64,000 bases of DNA from Thalassospira marina (GCF_002844375.1 NZ_CP024199.1:322001-386000); one strand, 5' to 3'; positions 25,639 to 34,865 are shown, counted from the first letter of the stretch. Notes: a model not told the origin generated them from the letters alone. Made by a program: numbers and translations.

Positions 25639-26823
25639 TTAGACGACCTGGCCTGCGCACCAGCCCGATGACCAAGCCCACTGGAAGTTAAAGCCCCCCA
25701 GATGGCCGGTTACATCCACCACCTCGCCAATGAAATAAAGGCCGGGTGCCTTTTTGCTTTCCATGGTCTGGGATGAAAGCTCGCGGGTGTCCACTCCGCC
25801 CAGGGTGACTTCTGCTGTGCGGTAACCTTCGCTTCCCTGTGGGGCGATCTGCCACTGGTTTACATCGGTGGCAAGTTTGCGCAGGGCCTTGTCACCGGTT
25901 TCCCCAATCGGGCGGTCCAGGCCATGGCGCGCAGTAATGAATTGCGCCAGCCGGTTGGGCAACATACGTGCAAGCACATTATGCACCGCCTGTTTCGGGC
26001 TTTCATCCTTGGCGGCTTTCAAAAGCTCGAACGCATCCTGTTCGGGATTCAGGTTAACGCTGATGGTTTCGGCTTCGCGCCAATAGGATGAAATTTGCAA
26101 AATCGATGGACCACTTAACCCGCGATGGGTGAACAGCAAGCCTTCGCGGAATTTGGTTTTCTGGTGTGAAACAACGGCATCAACCGAAATGCCTGCCAAC
26201 TGGCCCAGATCCGCACGGGTATCGGGATCAAATGTCAGCGGGACAAGGGCGGCACGGGTGGGCACAATATCAAGGCCAAATTGCCGCGCGATCTGATAGC
26301 CAAAACCGGTTGCACCGATTTTGGGGATCGAAAGCCCGCCGCAGGCAATGACCAGCGAATGGCAATGCCAGTTCGCCCCGCTTTGCGTGGTAACGACATA
26401 GCCACCACGCTGGGCGGCCTCTATCGCGCGGATGCTGGTATCTAGGCGAATTTCAACGCCTGCGTCATCGCATTCATCCAGCAGCATGTCGATGATCTGA
26501 AACGAACTTTCATCGCAAAAAAGCTGGCCCAACGTTTTTTCGTGCCAGGCAATATTATGCCGGTCAACCAGCGCGATGAAATCATGCTGGGTATAGCGTT
26601 TCAGCGCCGAAACACAGAAACGTTTGTTCTGGGAAATATAGTTTTCCGGCCTTGCATGCAGATTGGTGAAATTGCAGCGACCCCCCCCGGAAATACGGAT
26701 TTTTTCGGCCGGTTTGCTGGCGTGATCCACCACCATCACCGAACGACCGCGCTTGCCCGCCTCGATTGCACACATAAGGCCCGCCGCACCGGCACCAATA
26801 ATGATCACGTCCAGGTTTTTCAC
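25639..26823 (-). CDS. HI0933/YhiN-family NAD(P)/FAD-dependent oxidoreductase
   Basis: 394 aa. The N-terminus IIIGAGAAGLMCAIEAGKRG (residues 7-26) is the dinucleotide-binding motif for FAD, and RISGGGRCNFTN (about 43-54) is the hallmark of the HI0933 (PF03486) family. The C-terminus carries LYFIGEVVDVTGHLGGFNFQ, the second FAD contact. Length matches the family. These are flavoproteins of uncertain physiological role. Monocistronic as far as visible. Confidence 0.9.
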   Translation of the reverse strand: MKNLDVIIIGAGAAGLMCAIEAGKRGRSVMVVDHASKPAEKIRISGGGRCNFTNLHARPENYISQNKRFCVSALKRYTQHDFIALVDRHNIAWHEKTLGQLFCDESSFQIIDMLLDECDDAGVEIRLDTSIRAIEAAQRGGYVVTTQSGANWHCHSLVIACGGLSIPKIGATGFGYQIARQFGLDIVPTRAALVPLTFDPDTRADLGQLAGISVDAVVSHQKTKFREGLLFTHRGLSGPSILQISSYWREAETISVNLNPEQDAFELLKAAKDESPKQAVHNVLARMLPNRLAQFITARHGLDRPIGETGDKALRKLATDVNQWQIAPQGSEGYRTAEVTLGGVDTRELSSQTMESKKAPGLYFIGEVVDVTGHLGGFNFQWAWSSGWCAGQVV

Positions 26824-27001
26824 AGCCGTTCTGTTCTTTCGATCTGCAGGGTAAATTAGGCTAAATCTTTGGCCCGCTTATAGGATGAATTTCCGTAATT
26901 GTCAGCCTTTGCGCAGGCGGAACCGGCAAAGGGTGCAATTGCGGGCATTAACGGCAACGGAATATCATTATTTCAAAAGCAGGGCGGGGCGTCGCGGCAG
27001 C

Positions 27002-28138
27002 TTATGCCGGGATGCTTTTGGGCTTTTTATGCTCGCCATCGCGGTTAAGCTGCGGTTCGGCGGCATCATTGGCGCGCGGAATTGTCATTTGCATGGGTTG
27101 AACTGGCGTTTCCGGCTTGAGCGGTGCGCTGTCATTGGCCTGGTTCAACTCGTCTTCGGTTACAACGCAATCCCGGCCCTTCTGTTTGGCCAGATACAGC
27201 GCCTGGTCGGCACGCTGGATCAGGCGGCCCAGTGGTTCGCCATAATCAAAACAGCCAATGCCGATGGAAACGGTGATTTTTTCAATCGGCGATCCGTCAA
27301 TTTCGCTAATGACGTGCTTTTGCCCCACATTCTGGCGAATGATTTCGGCAAGGCGGCGGGCATTGGCAACATCGGTGCGCGGCAGAATAACCGAAAATTC
27401 CTCGCCGCCATAACGGGCGGCGGTATCGCGGCCCTTGATATTGTTGCGCAGGGTTTGCGCTAACAGACGAATGACCTGATCACCGGTCTGGTGGCCATAG
27501 GTATCGTTGAACTGTTTGAAATGGTCGACATCGATCATCAGCAGGCAAAGCGGCGTTCCCGTTTCCATGGCTTCCATGGCACGGTTACGCAACTGCTGGT
27601 CAAACATCTTGCGGTTGGCAATGCCGGTTAACGGGTCGGTCATTGCCTCTTTGCGCATTTCTTCCAGGTCCTGGCGCAGGCGCGAAATTTCTGACGATAC
27701 AGTGTCGTCATCAATGCTGCCGTTCTTGCCAGTGTTGCTGGTGCTGTTTTGCCCGGAATCCTCGCTGGAATTGGCGATATCGCCAAACGGGTTGGGCAGG
27801 GGGGAATCCGTCATATGCGGTGGGCGGGCATCAATCAGGCGCGAATGCACCGATGAACCGGCATGAATGCCTGCACTGTGGCTGGACGGGGCCGGATTGA
27901 ACGCCTGTGAACCAAAAAACCGTTCACACAGGTAATGACAGCGCAGCAGGTCAAATTCCTGGTGGTTGGACCGCAGGATATCAATTGTCTGGGTCAGTTC
28001 GGCATTGGTGCCCGAAAGATAATGGTAGAACAGCGCATAATTGGACGGTGTCGGCGCAATATCCAGGCTTGAAAGCAGCGCGACGGTTTCCCGTGCGATC
28101 TTTCGGGCCTGTTTTACTGCATCGGCATGTTCGTTCAT
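27002..28138 (-). CDS. Diguanylate cyclase with degenerate I-site
   Basis: 378 aa. The GGDEF domain spans about 160-335. It begins with DPLTGIANRKMFD, contains the metal site DVDHFKQFND and the active-site GGEEF at 244-248, so it should make cyclic-di-GMP from GTP. The product-inhibition site (RxxD five residues before GGEEF) reads KGRD, with Lys in place of Arg, so feedback inhibition may be lost or weak. The N-terminal about 75 residues form a helical domain (ARETVALLSSLDIAPTPSNY) common in alphaproteobacterial GGDEF proteins. A Ser/Asn-rich linker precedes the catalytic domain, and a 45-residue polar tail follows. No membrane segment was seen. Confidence 0.92.
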   Translation of the reverse strand: MNEHADAVKQARKIARETVALLSSLDIAPTPSNYALFYHYLSGTNAELTQTIDILRSNHQEFDLLRCHYLCERFFGSQAFNPAPSSHSAGIHAGSSVHSRLIDARPPHMTDSPLPNPFGDIANSSEDSGQNSTSNTGKNGSIDDDTVSSEISRLRQDLEEMRKEAMTDPLTGIANRKMFDQQLRNRAMEAMETGTPLCLLMIDVDHFKQFNDTYGHQTGDQVIRLLAQTLRNNIKGRDTAARYGGEEFSVILPRTDVANARRLAEIIRQNVGQKHVISEIDGSPIEKITVSIGIGCFDYGEPLGRLIQRADQALYLAKQKGRDCVVTEDELNQANDSAPLKPETPVQPMQMTIPRANDAAEPQLNRDGEHKKPKSIPA

Positions 28139-28457
28139 TAGCGGTGATGTCCCGGGTGTGATCTGCGTTTTAGAATTATACCAGCATCTGTCATACCAGA
28201 CGCTCGGATCAGGAAAATGTTCCAGGATCGGATGCTGTCAGTACAAAATGCCAGAAGCAGGCAATGGGCACACAGAATTCTGGAACACGAATATAGTATT
28301 TCCTATCCTTTGTATAGGTCTGGCGACCCCTGTTTCGTCTTGATTTGGGTCAAAATCGCTGAAAAGGTTTAATATGTCTAAAATTTAGGCAATGATGGCG
28401 TCGGAAAGTGATTTTTCGCTGGATTAACCTAACAAGAAGAACAACCGGGAGGATGAT
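28139..28457. other. Intergenic region, 319 bp, divergent promoters
   Basis: It separates the diguanylate cyclase (minus) and the TPR protein (plus). It is A/T-richer than its surroundings, especially at 28,290-28,400, as expected for two promoters. No gene or strong hairpin was seen. Confidence 0.4.
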
Positions 28458-29399
28458 GTGATTTCGACCCTGCACGCAAAAAGAATGATGCTTGTGTTGC
28501 TGATCGGTCTGGTGGTGAGTATGCCGGCCTTCGCACAGCAAAAAAATGACTCCGCACCGGCCGATTCCGACTCCCAGATTGTCGATTTACGCAAAATCAC
28601 CCCGGAAGAAAGAACCAACCTTCCGCCCCTGATGGAACGTTACCTGCTTGATGAAATCAAATCATTGCGCACCGATATGCAGGGCATGCGCACCGATTTG
28701 ATGCGCGAGGTGGTAAATCGCCAGCTTGAAGCCATCGATAAGGCGATCAGCTATTCATCCAATACCGTGACCTATTTTTTCTATTTCGTTGCGGCGGTGG
28801 GTGCGCTTTTGACCATGCTGGGCTGGCAATCCCTGCGCGAACTGAAATCAAGCGTGCGGTCGCTGGCCGATACCGAATTGCGCCGCCTGTCCGACGAATT
28901 TGAAACGCGGTTAAGTGCGCTTGAGGAAGAATTGCGCCAGAAAAGCCAGGTGATCAACGATAACCAGCGCGAGATCGAACGCACCCAAAGCCTGCATGCC
29001 TATTGGCTACAGGCAAACCAGGTCAGCAATCCACGATCCAAGATCGAGATTTACGACCGCATGCTCGAAATGTCACCCGGCGACCCGGAAGTCATGGCCT
29101 ATAAGGCCGATGCGGCCCTGATGCTGGGCGAACGGGATTGGGCGCTTAGCCTGTGTAACCGTTTGCTGGCCGAGGCCCCCGAAAGTGCCAATGGCCATTA
29201 TCAGCGTGCCTGTGCGAATGCCGGCCTTGGTTTCCGCGAGGCAGCCCTGGCCGATTTGCAGCGCGCCGTCGAACTTTCAGACGCCATGCGCCAACCGGCC
29301 TGGTCCGAGGTTGAATTTGAATCCCTGCGCGACATGCCCGAATTTGCCGAAATTCTGGGGCCGCGCAGCGAAAGCGAAGGCAACCGCCCGGCGGAATGA
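28458..29399 (+). CDS. Membrane-anchored coiled-coil and TPR protein
   Basis: 313 aa starting with GTG at 28458, set by a GGGAGG ribosome site; the adjacent ATGs are followed at once by a stop. A signal peptide (residues 9-27, ending MPAFA) is followed by a polar region, one membrane helix at about 107-128 (TYFFYFVAAVGALLTML), a charged coiled coil at about 130-178 (RRLSDEFETRLSALEEELRQ) and TPR-like helices from about 185 to 290 (YDRMLEMSPGDPEVMAYKAD, then NGHYQRACANAGLGFREAAL). Likely a scaffold in the cell envelope. No named family recognised. Confidence 0.72.
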   Translation: MISTLHAKRMMLVLLIGLVVSMPAFAQQKNDSAPADSDSQIVDLRKITPEERTNLPPLMERYLLDEIKSLRTDMQGMRTDLMREVVNRQLEAIDKAISYSSNTVTYFFYFVAAVGALLTMLGWQSLRELKSSVRSLADTELRRLSDEFETRLSALEEELRQKSQVINDNQREIERTQSLHAYWLQANQVSNPRSKIEIYDRMLEMSPGDPEVMAYKADAALMLGERDWALSLCNRLLAEAPESANGHYQRACANAGLGFREAALADLQRAVELSDAMRQPAWSEVEFESLRDMPEFAEILGPRSESEGNRPAE

Positions 29400-29430
29400 T
29401 CGGGTTTTAACCGGCAATTCAAACCATAAA

Positions 29431-29472
29431 AAAACACCACCGGGGCTATATCAGCCATCCTGGTGGTGTTTT
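29431..29472. terminator. Bidirectional terminator
   Basis: AAAACACCACC pairs with GGTGGTGTTTT (11 bp) around a 20-base loop. It separates the converging TPR and sugar-isomerase genes. Confidence 0.8.
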
Positions 29473-29503
29473 CTTTTGCATGCGTCAGGGGTGACGGGCG
29501 TGG

Positions 29504-30178
29504 TTATTTGCCCAGTTCATTCCACAGCGGATGGATCGGCGCTTCGTCTTCGTCGATCTGGGTAAAACGGGCGTCGGTATCGAAGAAATAATTGTCGGTC
29601 AGGTCGTCATTGACCTGCGAAACTTCACCAACGATCACCGGGCCTTTGCCTTCTTCGCCATAGAAACGGTGAATCATGGTGCGCGGCAGGGTCACGCTCT
29701 GGCCCGGTTCCAGCACAACTTTGCCACCGGCGGGCAGAATGTTCAGCTTGCCATCGGTGCGAACATGGACGTCGCTTTCCTTGTCCATTTCGCCGTCTTT
29801 GGTCAGGTTATAAAGCTCGACCACCAGGTTGCCGCCACCCCGGACAATGATGTCTTCCATCTTGACCTTGTGGTAATGCCACGGGCATTCCTGATTTTCG
29901 CCAACAATCATGATCTTTTCGGCATAGGGAACTTCACCCGGCTGGCGCAGAATACCATTGCGCAGGCAAAACAGGATCAGCCCGCGCTCGGCAAAGCGGC
30001 CTTCGCCGTAATCGGTAACGTCCCAGCCCATCTGATGGGCGTTGCACCATTTTGCCAGGTCCGGCTGTTTTTCCCATTCTTCGGGCGAATAATGTGCCCA
30101 GTCCGGCAGGCGAAACGAAATCGAATTATAAAGTTCTTTGGCCTGGTTGATGCAGGCATTGATTTCTGAGCGGCGCAT
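29504..30178 (-). CDS. D-lyxose isomerase family protein (cupin sugar isomerase)
   Basis: 224 aa from the ATG at 30178, which has a GAGGGAA ribosome site; upstream in-frame codons look non-coding. The family (PF07385, formerly DUF1498) interconverts D-lyxose and D-xylulose and often D-mannose and D-fructose with a metal ion. The cupin metal site is visible as CPWHYHKVKMEDIIVRG (two His and an acidic residue) and TMIHRFYG (third His). No sugar transporter or kinase lies next to it, so the in vivo substrate is open. Confidence 0.85.
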   Translation of the reverse strand: MRRSEINACINQAKELYNSISFRLPDWAHYSPEEWEKQPDLAKWCNAHQMGWDVTDYGEGRFAERGLILFCLRNGILRQPGEVPYAEKIMIVGENQECPWHYHKVKMEDIIVRGGGNLVVELYNLTKDGEMDKESDVHVRTDGKLNILPAGGKVVLEPGQSVTLPRTMIHRFYGEEGKGPVIVGEVSQVNDDLTDNYFFDTDARFTQIDEDEAPIHPLWNELGK

Positions 30179-30454
30179 AGGGGCGTTCCCTCGGGTTCTG
30201 TTGTGCGACACGGGATGGGCATTCGGGCAATGCCATCCGCAAAAGATGCGTGGTTTTAACATGGTCCGCGGCTTTGTGCGACGAGAATTTGAATGCATTC
30301 AAGGTCGCAGGCGGCACAATCAAAATTTCACCATCATTACTGGCTTTAGTCACTATAGGCGATCTGACCGGTCACGCCAAATGCTGCAACATTTGTTGTG
30401 CGGTGGCAGCCGGGCGGTCAGACGGAAATGGTTAAACAGGAAACGGATGGCATA

Positions 30455-31180
30455 ATGGGCAGGGTTTCAGTTGTTATTGCATCTATCGTGGTTGCTGCGG
30501 GCATTGCCGGTGCCGGGGCACTGGTGGGGCAGGGTATTGTCAATATGCGCTCGCTAGACCGGTTTGTGACCGTCAAGGGCCTTGCCGAACAGGATGTTAA
30601 GGCTGACCGCGCGGTATGGCCGATCACCTTTGTTGCCACCAATGATGTTTTGCAAACAGCGCAGCAAAAGATCGAGGATGATACCGAAACCCTGCAAAAG
30701 TTTCTCGAAGCACACGGTATTTCGCGTGAACAGACCGAACTGCAAAACCTGCAGGTAACAGACCAGCTGGCACAAAGCTATCGCTCCGGCCCGGTGGAAA
30801 GCCGCTATATCGTCAGTCAGACAGTGCAGGTCAGCTCGGACGATGTGGAAGCCGTGGCAAAGGCATCGCAGGATATTGGCAAACTGCTGCAAAACGGCAT
30901 TGTTTTGGGCGGGCAGGGCTATAATGCCGGGCCAAGTTACCTGTTTACCAAACTAAACGATATCAAACCCGACATGATCGCCAAAGCAACGGCCAATGCG
31001 CGTGAAAGTGCCCAGCAATTTGCCAAGGATTCCGGCGGCAAGCTGGGCGGTATTCGCCGGGCCAATCAGGGCCTGTTTCAAATTCTGGCGGCAGATGGGG
31101 CGCCCAACACCACCGAATCAAACCAGATCAATAAAACCGTCCGTGTCGTTACCACCATGGAATATCTGCTCGAAGATTGA
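30455..31180 (+). CDS. SIMPL domain-containing protein
   Basis: 241 aa from the ATG at 30455, which has a GGA ribosome site 7 bases upstream; an ATG at 30428 is possible. An N-terminal hydrophobic helix (about 4-26, SVVIASIVVAAGIAGAGAL) exports or anchors the protein. The rest is a SIMPL (DUF541) domain: FVTVKGLAEQDVKADRAVWP, then the LEAHGISREQTELQNLQV and SRYIVSQTVQVSSDD strands, and ATANARESAQQFAKDSGGKLG. The family includes oxidative-stress-related periplasmic proteins, but function is poorly known. Confidence 0.82.
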   Translation: MGRVSVVIASIVVAAGIAGAGALVGQGIVNMRSLDRFVTVKGLAEQDVKADRAVWPITFVATNDVLQTAQQKIEDDTETLQKFLEAHGISREQTELQNLQVTDQLAQSYRSGPVESRYIVSQTVQVSSDDVEAVAKASQDIGKLLQNGIVLGGQGYNAGPSYLFTKLNDIKPDMIAKATANARESAQQFAKDSGGKLGGIRRANQGLFQILAADGAPNTTESNQINKTVRVVTTMEYLLED

Positions 31181-31275
31181 TCGGGTGGGGTGCTGACTCT
31201 ATCATCACCTGATCCTACGTTATGCGGGGCGGGGTAAGCCGCCTCGTTATATGCAGGGGCGTGAATGATGTGTTT

Positions 31276-31289
31276 GGGGCATATGCCCC
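31276..31289. promoter_or_regulatory. Perfect 14-bp palindrome upstream of the RluE-like gene
   Basis: GGGGCATATGCCCC is fully self-complementary. It lies 73-86 bases before the start codon, upstream of a possible TTGACT-N17-TTTATG promoter. It could be a small operator; no binder is suggested by the neighbours. Confidence 0.35.
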
Positions 31290-31361
31290 GGCCTGTTCTG
31301 TTGGGCGGGTTTGATCGGCTTTGATTGACTTGTCGGTAAAAAGCGGCTTTATGCGGCAGCT

Positions 31362-32549
31362 ATGGCGCGACTTATTTTGCTTAATAAACCCTATGGGGTT
31401 CTTACCCAGTTTACCGACAAAGAAAATGGCCGGTCGACGCTGGCAGACTATGTCGATTTGCCGGGGGTTTATGCCGCCGGGCGGCTGGACCGCGACAGCG
31501 AAGGTTTGCTGCTGTTAACCGATAATGGCCCGCTAAACGCCCAGATCGCCCATCCCAAATATAAAAAGCCCAAAACATACTGGGTGCAGGTTGAAGGCGA
31601 GCCCGATGACGCCGCCCTGCAGGCCCTGCGCGATGGCGTAATGTTAAAGGATGGCATGACCCTGCCCGCCCGTGCGCGCCGTCTGGATGAACCTGAAGGC
31701 CTGTGGGACCGGGACCCACCCGTGCGGTTTCGCAAAGCCATCCCCACAAGCTGGATCGAACTGAGCATCACCGAAGGCCGCAACCGCCAGGTGCGCCGTA
31801 TGACGGCTGCTGTCGGCTTTCCGACCTTGCGTCTGATCCGCTACGCCATCGGTGACTGGTCGCTTGATGATCTGGCACCGGGCGAATGGCGTGAAATAGA
31901 TGTGCCTGCCCCCATCGCACCGCCGCCCACACCAACCGGTGCAAAACCCGCGCATAAGGGCCGGGGAACGGGGCAAAAACCACGCTTTGGCCGCAATGAC
32001 AAAGGCCCGCATGGCCGGGATGATACCGCACGCATGGCACCATCGGACCATTCGCAACGCAATGGACCCGGCGATCGCCCCGGGCACGCAGACCGGGGCC
32101 GCAACCGTAATCGACCCGCACGTAATGATCGCGCGGATACTGACGGCTGGACAGGGCGTGAAGATACAGGCCGTGATGCCGCCGGGCGTGGAAATGCAGG
32201 CCGCAACCGGCCAGCGAGACCGCCATCGGAACAGCACGACACACCCCCAGGCGGGGTAAAGCCACGCCGGGGCAAAGGTGCCGGGCCGCAACAGGATAAA
32301 CAGATAAATACCGGCGGACAGCCACCCCGCCGGGGTGATGCTACGCGCCGCAATGAACGCCGTGGGACGGATGGAAACACCAATGTCAATGCAGGCGAAA
32401 GCCGTTCGCTAAACCGTAACGGGCGGGCCAAAACCGGTGGGCGCGGCCCGCAGGACCAGCCCCGCACGGATGGTGGCCGGGATGCCGGTGATGGGGCACG
32501 CCGGGGGCGCCGGGGTGGTTCGCGCTCTGGCCGGGGCGATAGGGGATAG
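31362..32549 (+). CDS. RluE-like 23S rRNA pseudouridine synthase with long Arg/Gly-rich tail
   Basis: 395 aa. Residues 1-182 form a compact RsuA/RluB/E/F-family catalytic domain: LNKPYGVLTQFTD, the catalytic GRLDRDSEGLLLLT (Asp43), KTYWVQVEGEP and EGRNRQVRRMTAAVGFPTLR. Lack of an N-terminal S4 domain fits RluE, which modifies U2457 of 23S rRNA in E. coli. Residues about 183-395 are a low-complexity, strongly basic, disordered tail rich in Arg, Gly, Asp, Asn and Pro (GRNRNRPARND, RGRRGGSRSGRGDRG). The RlmJ gene follows 6 bases later, so two 23S modification enzymes are co-transcribed. Confidence 0.88.
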   Translation: MARLILLNKPYGVLTQFTDKENGRSTLADYVDLPGVYAAGRLDRDSEGLLLLTDNGPLNAQIAHPKYKKPKTYWVQVEGEPDDAALQALRDGVMLKDGMTLPARARRLDEPEGLWDRDPPVRFRKAIPTSWIELSITEGRNRQVRRMTAAVGFPTLRLIRYAIGDWSLDDLAPGEWREIDVPAPIAPPPTPTGAKPAHKGRGTGQKPRFGRNDKGPHGRDDTARMAPSDHSQRNGPGDRPGHADRGRNRNRPARNDRADTDGWTGREDTGRDAAGRGNAGRNRPARPPSEQHDTPPGGVKPRRGKGAGPQQDKQINTGGQPPRRGDATRRNERRGTDGNTNVNAGESRSLNRNGRAKTGGRGPQDQPRTDGGRDAGDGARRGRRGGSRSGRGDRG

Positions 32550-32555
32550 GATAAA

Positions 32556-33446
32556 ATGCTAAGCTATCTGCACGGGTTTCATGCGGGCAATGTCGCCGAT
32601 GTTCATAAACATGCGGCACTGGTTCTTGTTCTGGCGCATTTGCAGAAAAAGGATAAACCCTTCTGCGTGATCGATACCCATGCCGGTGCAGGGTGGTATG
32701 ATCTTTCCAGCCCGCAGGCCCAGAAAACCGGCGAATGGAAAGGCGGGATTGCTGCGGTGCAAGGGGCGGCCAATATCCCGGCAGCATTAAAACCCTATCT
32801 GGATCTGGTGGGCAGGTTTGTGCCGGAAAACCTGCATAATGAAGGTGCTGACGACGGTGGTGCGGCTGGTGGAAAGCCGGTTTATTATCCGGGGTCACCC
32901 TTTATTGTGCAAAAAATGCTGCGCGAAAGTGATCGGCTATCGCTGATGGAATTGCACCCGCGCGAATTTGAAACGCTGGACCGGCGTGTTTATCATGACC
33001 GGCGCATCAATTTGCAAAAGCGCGATGGTTATGAAGGGCTGGTGGCATTGGTGCCACCCCCCATTCGCCGTGGTTTGGTGCTGATGGATCCCAGCTATGA
33101 TGTGAAGCAGGATTACGCCCGTGCGGCCAAATCCATTATTGCTGCACATCGCCGATGGGCAACGGCAACCTATATGCTGTGGTATCCGGTCCTGACCGAC
33201 GGTTTTGAAGGTGAATTGCACCAGATGTTCCGCCAGATCGAAACACCGGGCGGGGTTTTATGCAGCGAACTGGCCGCAAGCCAGGGCGGGGCAAAGGGGC
33301 GGATGCTGGGCACCGGCCTTTTGATTATCAATCCGCCGTTCCAGCTTGATGCGCAACTGGCCGAAATTGGCGGCTGGCTGCGCAATGTTGTGCAGTTACC
33401 AGGCCCGGCAACACATCGCCTCGACTGGTTGGTAAAGGCCCCATAA
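32556..33446 (+). CDS. rlmJ: 23S rRNA m6A2030 methyltransferase
   Basis: 296 aa. RlmJ methylates N6 of A2030 of 23S rRNA. The start MLSYLHGFHAGNVADVHKH is diagnostic. The SAM motif FCVIDTHAGAGWYDL (about 36-50) and the N6-methyltransferase motif IV appear, the latter as DPSYD where E. coli RlmJ has DPPY, and PGGVLCSELAASQGG occurs towards the C-terminus. It is the second gene of the RluE-like/RlmJ pair; start spacing and ribosome site (GGATAGG) are normal. Confidence 0.92.
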   Translation: MLSYLHGFHAGNVADVHKHAALVLVLAHLQKKDKPFCVIDTHAGAGWYDLSSPQAQKTGEWKGGIAAVQGAANIPAALKPYLDLVGRFVPENLHNEGADDGGAAGGKPVYYPGSPFIVQKMLRESDRLSLMELHPREFETLDRRVYHDRRINLQKRDGYEGLVALVPPPIRRGLVLMDPSYDVKQDYARAAKSIIAAHRRWATATYMLWYPVLTDGFEGELHQMFRQIETPGGVLCSELAASQGGAKGRMLGTGLLIINPPFQLDAQLAEIGGWLRNVVQLPGPATHRLDWLVKAP

Positions 33447-33482
33447 AAAAGCACCAGCCCCAAAAATTGCCTGGGCTGGTGC
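33445..33482 (-). terminator. Terminator of rpoE-chrR
   Basis: GCACCAGCCC pairs with GGGCTGGTGC (10 bp); read on the minus strand it is followed by six T. It lies 39 bases after the chrR stop and also touches the rlmJ stop codon. Confidence 0.85.
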
Positions 33483-33520
33483 AGTCGGCAAGTAACCTTT
33501 TGGCGGCCTTTATGCTGCGC

Positions 33521-34225
33521 TTACATCCCGATAAAGGGTTGCAGCAATTTGGGCAGAATCCCGTTAAATTTAAGCGGCGCGTCGGTCGCAATCAGGCAGA
33601 TGCAATCCTCGGCGGTATCGGCAATCGGCTGATGGTCAATATCATCGGCCAGATCGGCCACATCACCCGCGCAAAACCGGCCCACATCATCAATATAGGA
33701 CCCTTTTAACAGTAGGGTCATTTCATGCCCGCCATGCCCGTGATCGGGAATGCTGATGCCCGGCGCAATTTTAAGCAGCCTGACCGTACCCTTGGTCTGC
33801 ACCGATTTTAGCGGAAAATGCTTAACGCCAGGTGCAAGGCTGCGCCAGGGAATGTCTTCAAGCGATAAAATATTATCGGGCAGCAAATTTGCCAGCGGTG
33901 TTGGCAGTGAAGGCACGGCACTGCCTGACGGCCCGGCTGTTACCGCAACCCGGCGCGGGGCAGCAACAGGCAGGGGGGCCGCATTTTCGTTGGCACTTTC
34001 CTGTTCGATCATCGCCATGACATGGTCCAGCGCATCGACATTCATGGCAAGGCCGTCGCTGCCATTAAGCATGGCACCGCCACAGGCTTCAAATTCGGCA
34101 ACTTTGTCGCGGCAATGGGGGCATAGGGTCATATGGGTTGCAATGACCAGTTCCATCGCCTGCGACAGGGTGCCGCTGGCATAGGCCAGCAAGGTTTCGT
34201 CTGTCGGGTGGTGTTTGATATTCAT
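33521..34225 (-). CDS. chrR: ChrR-type zinc anti-sigma factor with cupin domain
   Basis: 234 aa. The N-terminal anti-sigma domain carries the zinc ligands His6, His31, Cys35 and Cys38, at the same positions as in Rhodobacter ChrR. The C-terminal cupin has the second metal site as H162, H164, E168 (HGHGGHE) and H198. These match the Rhodobacter cupin ligands at a constant offset, the extra residues lying in the Pro/Ala-rich linker (about 80-110). ChrR binds and inactivates its ECF sigma factor and releases it under singlet oxygen or organic peroxide. The ATG overlaps the sigma stop codon (ATGA), giving coupled synthesis. Confidence 0.93.
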   Translation of the reverse strand: MNIKHHPTDETLLAYASGTLSQAMELVIATHMTLCPHCRDKVAEFEACGGAMLNGSDGLAMNVDALDHVMAMIEQESANENAAPLPVAAPRRVAVTAGPSGSAVPSLPTPLANLLPDNILSLEDIPWRSLAPGVKHFPLKSVQTKGTVRLLKIAPGISIPDHGHGGHEMTLLLKGSYIDDVGRFCAGDVADLADDIDHQPIADTAEDCICLIATDAPLKFNGILPKLLQPFIGM

Positions 34226-34812
34226 GCTACCCCCTCCAGTCCATTGCGCATCTTGGCCAGCGCCAGTCGCAGGCGTGATTTTACCGTGCCTAACGGTATG
34301 TTCAGCCTTTCTGCGATTTCGCTGTGCGATATGTCTTCAAAAAACGACAATTCCACGACCACTCTTTGATCCTGTGGCAGCTCGACCAGGGCCTCCTGTA
34401 CCAGGGCGGCCTGTTCGCTTTGGCTGACGACCTCGTCTGCAATCGGGGTTTCGTCAACAATCAGCGTCGGGTCGGCATCATCCACTTCGATATGTTTGCG
34501 TTGCCTTAACCGGTCAATCCGAAGGTTTCGGGCAATGGTAAAGATCCATGTGCTTGCCGCGGCTTTTTGCGGGTCAAACAGGTGCGCCTTGCGCCAAACC
34601 TGCATCAGGGTTTCCTGGGCAAGTTCCTCGGCCATTTCCTGGGTTCCGGTAAATCGGAACATGTAAACCTTCACCCGTGGCCCGAAATGGGCAAACAGAC
34701 GGGCAAAGGCGGCCTTGTCACGCGAAGCCGCTATCGCGACGATCCAGTCGGCATACTGACGTGCTTCTTCCGGGTTGGCCGGGGCACGTCTGTTTGTCGC
34801 TGTACCGTTCAT
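34222..34812 (-). CDS. rpoE: ECF sigma factor of the RpoE/ChrR group
   Basis: 196 aa from the ATG at 34812. The in-frame ATG at 34860 lies only about 6 bases after the predicted -10 element and is therefore unlikely. Region 2 is seen in FAHFGPRVKVYMFRFTG through AAASTWIFTIARNLRIDRLR, and region 4 in LPQDQRVVVELSFFEDISHS then LNIPLGTVKSRLRLALAKM. With chrR downstream it forms the ECF11-type module that directs the photo-oxidative stress response in alphaproteobacteria. The promoter at 34866-34895 suggests it activates its own transcription. Confidence 0.94.
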   Translation of the reverse strand: MNGTATNRRAPANPEEARQYADWIVAIAASRDKAAFARLFAHFGPRVKVYMFRFTGTQEMAEELAQETLMQVWRKAHLFDPQKAAASTWIFTIARNLRIDRLRQRKHIEVDDADPTLIVDETPIADEVVSQSEQAALVQEALVELPQDQRVVVELSFFEDISHSEIAERLNIPLGTVKSRLRLALAKMRNGLEGVA

Positions 34813-34865
34813 GAGTTTCCCTGGTCCCTTGTCGGACCGAACCGCGACATTGTGCATCATATGTC

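Noticed and set aside
34813..34860. Longer start of the ECF sigma factor at 34860
   Set aside because: It would begin about 6 bases after the predicted -10 element, so it would hardly be on the transcript; the ATG at 34812 fits the promoter and the family length.
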